A stretch of DNA of 64,000 nt from Marivirga sericea (GTDB lineage Bacteria > Bacteroidota > Bacteroidia > Cytophagales > Cyclobacteriaceae), in NCBI RefSeq assembly GCF_900177665.1, contig NZ_FXAW01000003.1, positions 398,655 to 462,654 on the forward strand, given 5' to 3'. The position numbers were made by a program, and so were the translations under genes. The notes under the pieces are model-generated. The model was not told the origin of the DNA. It was given only the letters and a program-made list of their open reading frames with translations, and searched no databases. Numbering within the stretch: the first letter of the stretch is position 1; every line of letters starts with the position of its first letter. This document shows, piece after piece, positions 7,829 to 17,067 of this stretch.

Positions 7829-9616
7829 ATGATTTTAAATAATATTGATTGGGTAATCTTAATTGGTTTCTTAATTATTTCTTTGGGGATTGGGTTCTGG
7901 ACTTCAAGAAAAAACAAAAATGCTTCCGAGTTTTTTGCCGCTGGAGGTAAAATGCCTTGGTGGCTTTTAGGCGTTTCTATGGTAGCCACTACTTTTTCTA
8001 CCGATACCCCAAACCTTGTTACCGATATCGTCCGCCAAAACGGTGTTTCTGGAAACTGGGCGTGGTGGGCCTTTCTGCTTACAGGTATGCTTACAGTTTT
8101 CGTTTATGCAGGATTGTGGAAAAAATCGGGCGTACTAACCGATGTAGAATTTTATGAATTGAGATACTCGGGCAAAGCTGCTCGATTTTTAAGAGGCTTT
8201 AGAGCCATCTATTTAGGCTTTCTTTTCAATGTGATGATCATGGCCTCGGTGAGTTTAGCTGCTATCAAAATCGGAGGCGTTTTACTAGGCCTTAGTCCTG
8301 TGCAAACTGTAGTCATAGCCGGAATCATTACGGTTATTTATAGTAGCTTAGGCGGACTCAGGGGAGTCCTGTTTACTGACTTCTTACAGTTTTTCCTATC
8401 CTTGGGCGGGGCTATTGTAGCAGCCTATGTCGCCTTAAATCATCCAAAAGTCGGGGGATTAGAAAATTTATTAATACACGAAGATGTGGTCGATAAACTA
8501 TCCTTTTTCCCTTCCTTCTCTAATCCTGAAATGTGGGTCATGCTCTTAATAATTCCGCTATTGGTGCAATGGTGGAGTACTTGGTATCCTGGCGCTGAGC
8601 CGGGTGGTGGTGGATATATAGCTCAGCGAATGTTTGCCGCTAAAAATGCTGACCACTCTATTAAAGCAGTATTATTTTTCAATGTTGCGCACTATGCCAT
8701 ACGTCCTTGGCCGTGGATTATAGTCGCATTATGCTCCATTATTGTTTTTCCCGACCTAGATAGTTTTGCCAGAGCTTTTCCAGCTGTTAACTCGGGCGTT
8801 GCAACACATGATATGGGATATCCAGCTATGCTTACATTCATTCCTGCAGGATTACTTGGTTTGGTAGTTACTTCACTGGTAGCTGCCTATATGAGCACCA
8901 TTTCTACACACTTAAATTGGGGTTCCTCCTACTTAGTAAATGATGTTTACAAAAGATTCATCAACCCAGAAGCTTCTGATAGCAAGCAAGTTTTATTGGG
9001 TCGCCTACTAACAGTGATTTTAATGATATTCAGTATGCTGATGGCTTTAGTTTTAGAGAATGCCTTGCAAACCTTTGAAATTTTATTACAAATTGGTGCA
9101 GGAACAGGTTTGATTTATATTCTTCGTTGGTTCTGGTGGAGAGTAAATGCAATCAGTGAAATAGTAGCTATGGTTGTCTCCTTTTTCCTTGCACTATATT
9201 TTGCTTTTGCAGATCAGCCTTTTGGATTTGAAGAACTATTATCTTGGCAAAAATTAATCATTGGAGTGAGTATCACTACAGTAAGTTGGGTAACAGCTAG
9301 TTTTCTAACACAAAAGACAACTGATGAACAATTAGCTAATTTCTTGAACAAAGTAAACCCAGGAGGCCCAGGCTGGAGAAAAATCATAGCAAGATTATCA
9401 TCTAAAGGGTTAATTAAACCTAAAACTCAAAAATGGAAAGTACCAACAGGTATCGTCTGTATGATAGCAGGAAGCATGGGTGTCTATGGCTTTCTTTTTA
9501 GCACAGGTTTATATATTTACGGTGAAGTATTTAAAGCAAGTGGTTTATTACTCTTTAGTATACTTTGCGGATTTGTGATTTTCAGATTGTATCCTAGAAT
9601 TATTGCTGAGGATTGA
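7829..9616 (+). CDS. sodium:solute symporter (SSS family)
   Basis: A polytopic inner-membrane protein of 595 residues. It begins with TM1 (WVILIGFLIISLGIGFWTSRK), then the family segment NASEFFAAGGKMPWWLLGVSMVATTFSTDTPNLV, in which the unwound TM1 region and sodium-site Ser/Thr residues are expected. GGLRGVLFTDFLQFFLSLGG and YMSTISTHLNWGSSYLVNDVYKRF are also SSS hallmarks. About 13-15 membrane segments are likely. The closest flavour is the sugar-type (SGLT-like) Bacteroidota branch, but the substrate cannot be told. Monocistronic, 212 bases downstream of the GxxExxY frame. Confidence 0.9.
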   Translation: MILNNIDWVILIGFLIISLGIGFWTSRKNKNASEFFAAGGKMPWWLLGVSMVATTFSTDTPNLVTDIVRQNGVSGNWAWWAFLLTGMLTVFVYAGLWKKSGVLTDVEFYELRYSGKAARFLRGFRAIYLGFLFNVMIMASVSLAAIKIGGVLLGLSPVQTVVIAGIITVIYSSLGGLRGVLFTDFLQFFLSLGGAIVAAYVALNHPKVGGLENLLIHEDVVDKLSFFPSFSNPEMWVMLLIIPLLVQWWSTWYPGAEPGGGGYIAQRMFAAKNADHSIKAVLFFNVAHYAIRPWPWIIVALCSIIVFPDLDSFARAFPAVNSGVATHDMGYPAMLTFIPAGLLGLVVTSLVAAYMSTISTHLNWGSSYLVNDVYKRFINPEASDSKQVLLGRLLTVILMIFSMLMALVLENALQTFEILLQIGAGTGLIYILRWFWWRVNAISEIVAMVVSFFLALYFAFADQPFGFEELLSWQKLIIGVSITTVSWVTASFLTQKTTDEQLANFLNKVNPGGPGWRKIIARLSSKGLIKPKTQKWKVPTGIVCMIAGSMGVYGFLFSTGLYIYGEVFKASGLLLFSILCGFVIFRLYPRIIAED

Positions 9617-9805
9617 GATTGTTTATGCATTTATCATTTTTGTTAAACATTTTATTATAATATTTATATTAATTGAATATTACAGTGAATAATTAAAACT
9701 CATAACATACCTTTTACAGTATTTTATGTAAAAATACGCATATTTACCTATTTGTTTATCTTGCTCTGATCACTACTTTTATCGGGTATTTAAATTTAAG
9801 TGACT

Positions 9806-10891
9806 ATGAAAGTTCCTATTAAGGTTTTAACACGGGCTAGATGTGAGGAAGTAGAGCAACAGCTAAAACAATATGGAGAACAAATTCAAAATGCCATCTC
9901 CTTCATAAGAAAAGTCGAGTCAGGAGAATTAGACATCCAATTCGATTCTCATGATTCTGAAAATGAGCTTGCTCAATCTCTTTTGAGCATGCAAGCAAAA
10001 ATGCGCAGGATTGCTAAAGCAGAACAAGAAAGGAATTGGGCAGCAGAAGGACTAGCGAAATTTTCAGAAATATTAAGAGAAGACAAAAATAATTTACAGG
10101 ATTTTAGTTATGGCATCATTAGTAATTTAGTTAAATACCTGAAAGCCAATCAAGGTGGGTTATTCATAAAAAGCCTCCATGAAGAAGATAATAAAGAATA
10201 TCTACAGTTACAGGCGGCATATGCTTACACTAAAAAGAAATATCTAGAAAAAAATGTTGAACTTAATGAAGGTTTAGTAGGACAATGTTATTTAGAGAAA
10301 GACTTTATTTACATGACCGATGTTCCACAAGATTATGTAGAAATCACATCCGGTTTGGGTGAAGCTACTCCTTCGTCAATTCTTCTATTTCCATTAAAAA
10401 TTAATGAAGAAGTCTTTGGAGTGATTGAACTAGCTTCTTTTAAAGAATTTGAGCCTTATCAGATGGATTTCCTGAAAAAATTAGGCGAAAATATTGCCTC
10501 AGCAATCTCAAGTGTAAAAATAGCGGAGAAGACGAATAAGCTACTTTTTGAAGCACAGCAGCAATCAGAGGAGTTACAAGCTCAAGAAGAAGAATTGAGA
10601 CAAAATATGGAAGAAATAGAGTCCACTAACGAAGAAATGAAAAGACAAAGACAGGAATTGGAGAGTAAGGATAAAGAATTGAAAAAGGTTATTGCAGAAA
10701 TGGAAGCCAATGAGCTTGACATGCAAAAAGCTGAAGATAAAAATAGAAAAATAGTGAAAGACTTCCTTTTACTTCGAAAAGAAGCAAAAGCAAAAGACGA
10801 AGCTTTAGAGGTGAAGGATAATCAGCTTTCCGAATTCTGTGAAAAAATAAAAGAATTAGAATCTAAACTCAACATGCGGAAAACCGCTTAA
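9806..10891 (+). CDS. GAF-domain sensor with long C-terminal coiled coil
   Basis: A cytoplasmic protein without a catalytic output domain. The ATG at 9806 is preferred; a GTG two codons upstream (9800) is also possible. Residues 1-85 are helical and HAMP-like (SFIRKVESGELDIQF, LLSMQAKMRRIAKAE). Residues 90-235 form a GAF domain (GIISNLVKYLKANQGGLFI, LNEGLVGQCYLEKDFIYMTDVP, SSILLFPLKINEEVFGVIELAS). From about 240 to the end it is continuous coiled coil rich in Gln, Glu and Lys. Such GAF plus coiled-coil proteins often accompany histidine kinases or gliding-type sensors. A PAS gene follows 30 bases downstream and is likely co-transcribed. Confidence 0.8.
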   Translation: MKVPIKVLTRARCEEVEQQLKQYGEQIQNAISFIRKVESGELDIQFDSHDSENELAQSLLSMQAKMRRIAKAEQERNWAAEGLAKFSEILREDKNNLQDFSYGIISNLVKYLKANQGGLFIKSLHEEDNKEYLQLQAAYAYTKKKYLEKNVELNEGLVGQCYLEKDFIYMTDVPQDYVEITSGLGEATPSSILLFPLKINEEVFGVIELASFKEFEPYQMDFLKKLGENIASAISSVKIAEKTNKLLFEAQQQSEELQAQEEELRQNMEEIESTNEEMKRQRQELESKDKELKKVIAEMEANELDMQKAEDKNRKIVKDFLLLRKEAKAKDEALEVKDNQLSEFCEKIKELESKLNMRKTA

Positions 10892-10921
10892 ATATTTGTT
10901 TAACTATATAAATAAACTATT

Positions 10922-11320
10922 ATGATCGACTTATTAATCACCGAAGAAATTAAAGAAAAAATTGCTGAAAACCCTTCTGATGTGGACAACATTATCAATA
11001 GCACAAAGGAAATAGGAATTTGTATTACAAATCAAGATAAAAAGTTCGTGGCAGTCAATGACTATTATTGTGATCTCTATGGATACAAAAGAGAAGAATT
11101 AGTTGGAAACGAATTCACGATGATTGTTCCTGATGATTTCAAAGAGCAAATGAATCATCTTCATGATAAATTCATGAAAGATAAAAGGGAAATCTCTCGT
11201 GATTGGCAGGTACAAACTAGAAACGGCTTACTAAATATATCGGTAGATACTGCGTACTCAGACCAAATATACGGTGGTGGTGCTGGATATAAAATTACGT
11301 TAGTCTCTAAAGAGCTTTAA
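10922..11320 (+). CDS. single PAS-domain protein
   Basis: A 132-residue protein consisting almost only of a PAS domain: STKEIGICITNQDKKFVAVNDYYCDLYGYKREELVGNEF, then MIVPDDFKEQM and a final strand region GGGAGYKITLVSKEL. PAS domains sense small ligands, redox state or light, or mediate dimerisation. There is no output domain, so it probably acts on a partner, for which the GAF/coiled-coil protein encoded just upstream is the obvious candidate. The ligand is unknown. Confidence 0.82.
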   Translation: MIDLLITEEIKEKIAENPSDVDNIINSTKEIGICITNQDKKFVAVNDYYCDLYGYKREELVGNEFTMIVPDDFKEQMNHLHDKFMKDKREISRDWQVQTRNGLLNISVDTAYSDQIYGGGAGYKITLVSKEL

Positions 11321-11370
11321 TTCATTTAAACTTGACAATAGCAAAGCTATAAATACTTACATTGCTGCTG

Positions 11371-11703
11371 TCAAGTTTCTTCCTCTTTTTTAACCGACAT
11401 CGGTTGTTTTCCAATTAATATCTGAAAGAACATTTTAAAATCAGAAGCCAAACTCCATAGTGGATAGGTAAAAGTAGCCGGCTTGTTTTTTTCAAAAAAG
11501 AAATGACCTACCCATGCAAAACCATAACCAACCACGGGAATTAGTGCTAAGCCCCAATAGGTTTGTGTAATTAAAGCCCAAGCCAATACTCCAAAAAGCA
11601 AAGCAGTCCCTGTAAAATGTAATTTTCTACATGTAGGATCTTGATGCTCTGATAGGTAATAAGGATAAAATTCTTTGAAGCTCTTATATTGTCTTTCTGC
11701 CAT
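11371..11703 (-). CDS. Mpo1-like/DUF962 membrane protein
   Basis: A 110-residue integral membrane protein of the DUF962 family, which includes yeast Mpo1, an Fe(II)-dependent dioxygenase acting on 2-hydroxy fatty acids. The family pattern is clear: SFKEFYPYYLSEHQDPTCRKLHFTGTALLFG near the N-terminus and GYGFAWVGHFFFEKNKPATFTYPLWSL in the middle, with the His residues (HQDP, LHFTG, GHFFFE) expected to bind iron. Two or three membrane helices are visible. In a bacterium that makes hydroxylated lipids, alpha-oxidation of 2-hydroxy acids is possible but unproven. Confidence 0.82.
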   Translation of the reverse strand: MAERQYKSFKEFYPYYLSEHQDPTCRKLHFTGTALLFGVLAWALITQTYWGLALIPVVGYGFAWVGHFFFEKNKPATFTYPLWSLASDFKMFFQILIGKQPMSVKKEEET

Positions 11704-11830
11704 TTTTTTTTATATCAATATAATCAATATCCGCTAAACCTCATAAAATTTGCTCCTATGATTTTCCAAAGTGAATCTGGACTTATGCTGCCATTAAACT
11801 ATATAAACGGTATGATTTTTGATTTATAAA

Positions 11831-12622
11831 ATGAAAACTTTAAAGCCTATGAAAAATCTATCAATATTATTAAGCCTTCTTTTTATAATAAGCAGTTGCA
11901 CTGTCATACGTCAAGGTGAAGTTGGTGTCAAACGTAAACTTGGTAAAATCAACCCAGATGTCTATTATGCTGGTATTTATGGGATTAATCCATTTTTTAC
12001 GAAGGTGATTAAAACGCCCACAAGGACGGAAAATCTTGAACTAAACCTTAGTCTACCCAGCAAAGAAGGTTTAAGTATTCAATCTGAAATCTCAATTCTA
12101 TACCGAATCAAGGAAGAAATGGCCCCAGTGATAATTGAAGACATCGGTCAAAATTATGTAAGAAATGCTATACTTCCTGTTTTCAGATCGGCTGCTTCAG
12201 ATATTTCTGCAAATTTCATGGCCAAAGACATGCATTCTGGAAAAAGAAAACAAATAGAAACAGAAATCAAAGAGAGAATGACTGAGGTTTTAGCAGAGCG
12301 GGGATTCATAATTGAAGAAGTTTTAATGAAAAGTATTGAACTCCCTAGTGAATTATCCGCTGCTATAGAGCGGAAACTACAAGCAGAACAGGAATCCATG
12401 AGCATGGATTTTATATTGGAGATTGAACGAAAGGAAGCTGAAAGAAGAAGAATAGAGGCTGAAGGTAACAGGGACGCACAGAAAATTTTAGCTGAAGGTT
12501 TGAATGATGCTATCATTCAATTGAGAAGTATTGAAGCCTTTAAAGAATTGGCTAAAAGTCCGAACGCAAAAGTGATTATTACAGATGGCAAAACCCCTTT
12601 ACTTATTCCTGGTAATCAATAA
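11831..12622 (+). CDS. SPFH/prohibitin-family lipoprotein
   Basis: A 263-residue envelope protein from the ATG at 11831. An upstream TTG at 11819 is in frame but unlikely, and the internal ATG at 11849 is the alternative. The N-terminus is a lipoprotein signal (NLSILLSLLFIISSC), which is unusual for SPFH proteins; these normally carry a TM anchor. The band-7/prohibitin domain follows (IRQGEVGVKRKLGKI, LSLPSKEGLSIQSEISILYRI) and then a helical flotillin-like region (AERGFIIEEVLMKSIELP, LEIERKEAERRRIEAEGNRDAQ). Such proteins form large membrane rings that control proteases or membrane domains. Monocistronic with a strong terminator. Confidence 0.88.
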   Translation: MKTLKPMKNLSILLSLLFIISSCTVIRQGEVGVKRKLGKINPDVYYAGIYGINPFFTKVIKTPTRTENLELNLSLPSKEGLSIQSEISILYRIKEEMAPVIIEDIGQNYVRNAILPVFRSAASDISANFMAKDMHSGKRKQIETEIKERMTEVLAERGFIIEEVLMKSIELPSELSAAIERKLQAEQESMSMDFILEIERKEAERRRIEAEGNRDAQKILAEGLNDAIIQLRSIEAFKELAKSPNAKVIITDGKTPLLIPGNQ

Positions 12623-12643
12623 ATTTTTCAAAAAATTCAACCC

Positions 12644-12675
12644 AAAAGGCTTCATAAATTTGAAGCCTTTTTTTT
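12644..12675 (+). terminator. Rho-independent terminator
   Basis: Perfect 11-bp stem AAAAGGCTTCA / TGAAGCCTTTT with a six-base loop, followed by a T run. It lies 22 bases past the stop of the SPFH gene. Confidence 0.9.
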
Positions 12676-12753
12676 ATAAACCACTAATATAATTTTCATA
12701 CAAGCCATGGAATAAATTCCTAAATTGAAGAATACGCTAAAAAAGTTAAGATT

Positions 12754-14784
12754 ATGAAAAAAGCTCTATTACTAATTTCAATCCTATGCTTAATAGGAGT
12801 TGTTTCATATGGTCAAGAAAAGACACCATTAGAATATATGGATGTGTTCGAATTGCAATATGTCGGAGATCCACAAATTTCCCCAGATGGTGAAAAAATA
12901 GTTTATGTACGCAATCAATTTGATGTGATGACTGATCGTAAATACACTAATTTATGGATAATTGATTTTTCAGGAGAAAATCATATGCCGCTTACCTCAG
13001 GTAAGTCAGGTTACAGTCAACCTAAATGGTCGCCCGATGGCGAAAAACTAGCTTATGTGTCCGCGGAAGAAGGCAGCGCTCAAATATTTGTTAGGTGGAT
13101 GGAAACCGGCCAAACTGCATCCATCACAAATTTAACATCAGGGCCTGGTAATATAACCTGGTCGCCCGATGGCCAATATTTAGCTTTTAAAATGAGTATC
13201 CCTAAAAAACAAGAAAATTTCGGGCAGTTTCCTTCCCCACCAAAAGGTGCAGATTGGGCTTCCCCAGGAAAAGTCATAGAAGAAGTGTCTTATAAATCAG
13301 ATGGTAATTTTTCATTTCTAGAACCTGCCTACAATCATGTTTTCATCGTAAATGCTGAGGGTGGAGCCCCTCGCCAACTTACTAGTGGAGACTATGATCA
13401 TGCTGCTCCTTCATGGGCAGCTGATGGATCACATTTGGTTTTCTCAGCTAATCGTTCCGAAAAAGCAGACTTGGAACCCAATAATACTCATATTTTCAAA
13501 ATCAATGTTGCATCAGGAGCATTAACACAATTAACAGAAGGAAAAGGTCCTCATAACAGCCCAGTGGTTTCGCCAGACGGCAAATCGATTGTCTATTTAA
13601 GCTACGAAGATCAGTTCGTAGGTTATCAGTTAGACCATGTCTTCGTTATGGATATTGAGGGTAAAAACGTAAAAGAACTCAATCATGGATTAGATAGAGA
13701 TTTCAAAAATTTCACTTGGGCAACAGACAGTAAAAGTCTATTTGCTTATTATGACGACCACGGAAATGGGATACTAGCAAATCTTAAAATGAACGGAAAT
13801 GCAATGGTCATCACTAAAGGAATCGGCAACGGATCTTTTGGAAGACCATATGCAGGGGGCAGTTACAGTGTAGCTAACAATGGGAAATATGTCTATACCA
13901 AGGCCAACACACAGCGTCCAGCAGAATTGACTGTTGGTCATTTCCCAACAAAAATGGCTAATAGAACGATAACAGATTTGAATGCTACCTTCCTCAAAAA
14001 CAAAAATATTGGTAAGGTGGAAGAGCTTGTTTTTAATTCATCATATGATGATAAGGATGTGCAAGGCTGGATTGTTTATCCACCCGAATTCGATGAAAAT
14101 AAAAAATACCCATTAATATTAGAAATTCATGGAGGCCCTCATTTAGCCTACGGCCCGCACTTTAGTCCTGAGCTACAATTAATGGCTTCAAGAGGATTTG
14201 TAGTCCTATATACCAATCCTAGAGGTAGTACCACCTATGGTGAAGAATTCGGTGGATATATCAACCATAATTATCCAAGTCAGGATTATGATGATTTAAT
14301 GTCAGGAGTGGATGTGATGGTTGATAAAGGCTTTATTGACCAAGATAGACTGTACATCACTGGCGGAAGCGGTGGTGGCGTTTTAACCGCATGGAGCATT
14401 GGTAAAACAAACCGCTTTCGTGCTGCTGTGGTTAGTAAACCTGTGATCAACTGGTATAGTTTTAGTTTAACAGCTGATGGATACAATTACTACCCTCAGT
14501 ATTGGTTTAACAAAAAGCCTTGGGAAGACCCTCAACAATACCTGGACCGCTCTCCTATTTCTTTGGTTGGAAATGTAAAAACTCCAACCCTCTTAGTTAC
14601 GGGTGAAAATGACTATAGAACACCTATGAGTGAAACAGAACAATATTATGGCGCATTAAAACTGCAAGAAGTGGAAAGTAAAATGGTAAGAATACCGGGA
14701 ACTGGACATGGCATTACGGCTAGACCAAGTAATATTATTAGACATGTAGCCTATATTACAGGCTGGTTTGAGAAATACGAATAG
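12754..14784 (+). CDS. exported S9 family prolyl oligopeptidase/acylaminoacyl-type peptidase
   Basis: A 676-residue serine peptidase with a signal peptide (ALLLISILCLIGVVSYGQEK), so it works in the periplasm. Residues 30-400 contain WD40-like PD40 propeller repeats (PQISPDGEKIVYVRN, PKWSPDGEKLAYVS, ITWSPDGQYLAF, PVVSPDGKSIVYLS). The C-terminal alpha/beta hydrolase domain has the triad at about Ser539 (TGGSGGGVL), Asp620 (ENDYRTPM) and His652 (GTGHGI). Known S9 enzymes of this type release dipeptides or blocked amino acids from short peptides, so it probably takes part in peptide use. Monocistronic, between two terminators. Confidence 0.92.
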   Translation: MKKALLLISILCLIGVVSYGQEKTPLEYMDVFELQYVGDPQISPDGEKIVYVRNQFDVMTDRKYTNLWIIDFSGENHMPLTSGKSGYSQPKWSPDGEKLAYVSAEEGSAQIFVRWMETGQTASITNLTSGPGNITWSPDGQYLAFKMSIPKKQENFGQFPSPPKGADWASPGKVIEEVSYKSDGNFSFLEPAYNHVFIVNAEGGAPRQLTSGDYDHAAPSWAADGSHLVFSANRSEKADLEPNNTHIFKINVASGALTQLTEGKGPHNSPVVSPDGKSIVYLSYEDQFVGYQLDHVFVMDIEGKNVKELNHGLDRDFKNFTWATDSKSLFAYYDDHGNGILANLKMNGNAMVITKGIGNGSFGRPYAGGSYSVANNGKYVYTKANTQRPAELTVGHFPTKMANRTITDLNATFLKNKNIGKVEELVFNSSYDDKDVQGWIVYPPEFDENKKYPLILEIHGGPHLAYGPHFSPELQLMASRGFVVLYTNPRGSTTYGEEFGGYINHNYPSQDYDDLMSGVDVMVDKGFIDQDRLYITGGSGGGVLTAWSIGKTNRFRAAVVSKPVINWYSFSLTADGYNYYPQYWFNKKPWEDPQQYLDRSPISLVGNVKTPTLLVTGENDYRTPMSETEQYYGALKLQEVESKMVRIPGTGHGITARPSNIIRHVAYITGWFEKYE

Positions 14785-14805
14785 GTTCCTAAATTAGTCT
14801 TTTAA

Positions 14806-14846
14806 CATAAAAACCTCATTCACATTTTATGAATGAGGTTTTTATG
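14806..14846. terminator. bidirectional terminator between convergent genes
   Basis: A 17-bp perfect inverted repeat (14806-14822 with 14830-14846) with a seven-base loop. A and T runs at the outer ends make it work in both directions, for the S9 peptidase gene and the ABC1 kinase gene. Confidence 0.88.
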
Positions 14847-14887
14847 TAAATACTTTAAATTGTTAAAGGGAGAAAAAAATTGATTAA

Positions 14888-16228
14888 TTAAGCTACTTTC
14901 TCTTTCGTTCCATTTAACCACTCAGGTTTAGTTATTTTTACTTCTGCATCTAATTGATTGAGCATATTATAAAGACCGAAATAGGTTCTATTTACGTATA
15001 GCCCATGCTTTGAACCCCTAGCGCCATTGCTGTTTCTCACTTCTTTCATCTTGGAAACTCGCTCGCCCATCGCATATATCTCTTCGAAGAAGGCATTATT
15101 ACCAAAATTGAATACATCATATTGAAAAGGTTTGCTCAACATCCCAATCATTTCTGTAAATACACCGCTAAATATTTCTCTTTCAGCTGGAGTATCTTTT
15201 TCATGGAAAAAGTCTAAAGCTTTGAATCGCTTATCAATTTCTGATTTATCTTGCAAAAAGCCTGGCTTAAGCAATGCAAAATAATTTTCATAGAAATCGT
15301 CTGGTATTTCCTTAATACAACCAAAATCAATAATACCCATGGTGCCGTCATCCATAAACATGAAGTTTCCAGGGTGTGGGTCTGCATGAACTTGCTTCAA
15401 TTCATGAAATTGAAAATTATAAAAATCCCAAAGAGCTTGACCAATTTTGTTTTTCGTTTCTTGAGATGGATTGGTTGCCAAAAATTCTTTCAAATGAACG
15501 CCATCTAACCAGTCCATGGTAATTACACGGCCGCCAGAATATTGCTCATAATATGTTGGGAAATAAAGTCCTTCAATTTTTCCCGCTAAAGCTTCAGTTA
15601 TTTCTTTAGATCGTCTTAATTCTAAATCATAATCAGCTTCTTCCATTAATTTTCCTTCCACTTCGCTCATATAATGATCCAATTCCGCGTTGCTCATATT
15701 AAATAAGCGAGTGGCAAAAGGCCTAACTAGTCTCAAATCAGAACTAATGCTGTCGGCAACCCCTGGATATTGAATTTTTACTGCTAGCTTCTTCCCATCT
15801 TTGGTAGCCTGATGAACCTGCCCCATAGACGCTGCATTCACAGCATTTTTTGTGAAAGTATCAAAAATGGCGTCAGGACTTTTACCTAAAGTTTTTTGAA
15901 AAGTCTTTACCACCAAAGGATAAGACAATGGAGGTGCGCTATACTGCGACATTGTAAATTTTTCTTGATAAGCAGGAGGCAATAAGTTCCTATCCATACT
16001 TAGCATTTGAGCAACTTTCAGCGCGCTTCCTTTGAGTTCACTCAAAGATTCGTAAATATCTTCTGCATTATCTAAATCTAATTGCGAACGGTCCATACCT
16101 GGATTGAAGGCTTTCTTAGAATAATGTTTTATATAATTCCCTCCTACCCTAGCACCTGTTGAAACAAATTTACTGGCACGTTGAATTTTTGAAATTGGAA
16201 TTCGGGATTGTTCTTTTCTTTCGCTCAT
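14888..16228 (-). CDS. ABC1/AarF (UbiB-like) kinase-fold protein
   Basis: A 446-residue atypical kinase. The UbiB-family landmarks are present: the KxGQ-like motif in LKGSALKVAQMLSMDRNLLPPAYQEKF, the Ala-rich nucleotide loop AVNAASMGQVHQA, the catalytic-loop region QVHADPHPGNFMF and the metal-binding IIDFGC. Family members support quinone biosynthesis or lipid homeostasis through ATPase activity. This protein lacks the C-terminal TM helices of UbiB, as do many Bacteroidota homologues. The TetR-like gene ends two bases upstream, so they form an operon in which the regulator is transcribed first. Confidence 0.88.
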   Translation of the reverse strand: MSERKEQSRIPISKIQRASKFVSTGARVGGNYIKHYSKKAFNPGMDRSQLDLDNAEDIYESLSELKGSALKVAQMLSMDRNLLPPAYQEKFTMSQYSAPPLSYPLVVKTFQKTLGKSPDAIFDTFTKNAVNAASMGQVHQATKDGKKLAVKIQYPGVADSISSDLRLVRPFATRLFNMSNAELDHYMSEVEGKLMEEADYDLELRRSKEITEALAGKIEGLYFPTYYEQYSGGRVITMDWLDGVHLKEFLATNPSQETKNKIGQALWDFYNFQFHELKQVHADPHPGNFMFMDDGTMGIIDFGCIKEIPDDFYENYFALLKPGFLQDKSEIDKRFKALDFFHEKDTPAEREIFSGVFTEMIGMLSKPFQYDVFNFGNNAFFEEIYAMGERVSKMKEVRNSNGARGSKHGLYVNRTYFGLYNMLNQLDAEVKITKPEWLNGTKEKVA

Positions 16229-16230
16229 TA

Positions 16231-16881
16231 CTATCGGTTTTGAAATATGAATTTGGCAAAATCAAACATTGAATCTAATGGACTTTTACCCATCAAGTCA
16301 TAGGCAACATTTACAGCTTTCTCAATTGCAGCATCTGTTTTTTCAAAGTCCTTACTGTCATCATTAGCCCAAAATTGAAGAATAAAGAGGGTTTGGATCC
16401 ACAATCCTTCTGCATATCGATCTCCAATTACGGGTCTATCCATTATCTCTTCTGTTTCTTTCCCTTGTAATAGTAGCTCATCAACGAATTTGTAAAAATG
16501 CTTTTTGAACACTTCCAAAAAAGCAGGCTTCAAATCTCCTTTGCGCATTTCGTGCAAATCCATCATCGCATATGAGCGATTTGCTTTCAGAACTTCAATT
16601 ATGGTAAAGTAAAGAGCTAATAATTTCTCTCGTGATGAATATTCTACAAAAGATTCTTCTGCGTGAAGATTTTCTATCGTTTCAGTTAAAAAATCTGCCC
16701 ATATATGCTTTTTTAAAGCTTTAAAAGAATTATAATGATTATAAAAATCAACCTCTTTCATTTTTAGATCTTTGGCGAATTTATAGATAGAAGCAGGTTC
16801 TTGCCCATTTTCTAGCACAAAGTCTATATAAGCTTCTTTTATTTTTAAATCTACTGGTTTTGCTGTTTGCTTTTTTGCCAT
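16231..16881 (-). CDS. TetR-like transcriptional regulator
   Basis: A 216-residue helical protein. The N-terminal 60 residues resemble a degenerate TetR helix-turn-helix (IKEAYIDFVLENGQEPASIYKFAKDLKMKEVDFYNHYNSFKALKKHIW), followed by a ligand-type helical domain. The recognition helix (KEVDFYNHYNS) differs from standard TetR (xxGTxYxHFxxK), so DNA binding is probable but not certain. It ends two bases before the ABC1 kinase gene. TetR-like plus ABC1 pairs are recurrent in Bacteroidota, and the regulator probably controls this operon. No palindromic operator was found just upstream. Confidence 0.75.
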   Translation of the reverse strand: MAKKQTAKPVDLKIKEAYIDFVLENGQEPASIYKFAKDLKMKEVDFYNHYNSFKALKKHIWADFLTETIENLHAEESFVEYSSREKLLALYFTIIEVLKANRSYAMMDLHEMRKGDLKPAFLEVFKKHFYKFVDELLLQGKETEEIMDRPVIGDRYAEGLWIQTLFILQFWANDDSKDFEKTDAAIEKAVNVAYDLMGKSPLDSMFDFAKFIFQNR

Positions 16882-17067
16882 AAGTCACGTTGTAATTATG
16901 GTATTGTAACAGCCTGATAATCGGAAAGGTTTTAGGAATTAGTAAGAAATTGAATAGATCATATCTTTGTACAATACTTTTGCAGATATAACTTCAAGAT
17001 TACTTTTACCAATAAATAGAAAAAGGTTTTAGGCAAATAAAAAGGAAGCACATCGACTCCCTTTGAA

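Noticed and set aside
12154-12516. 120-codon antisense frame inside the SPFH gene
   Set aside because: Shadow of the real gene; Ser/Leu-rich translation without family features.
16955-16990. Two TAnnTTTG-like boxes on the plus strand (TATCTTTG, TACTTTTG)
   Set aside because: No plus-strand gene or recognisable RNA follows; probably chance in AT-rich DNA.
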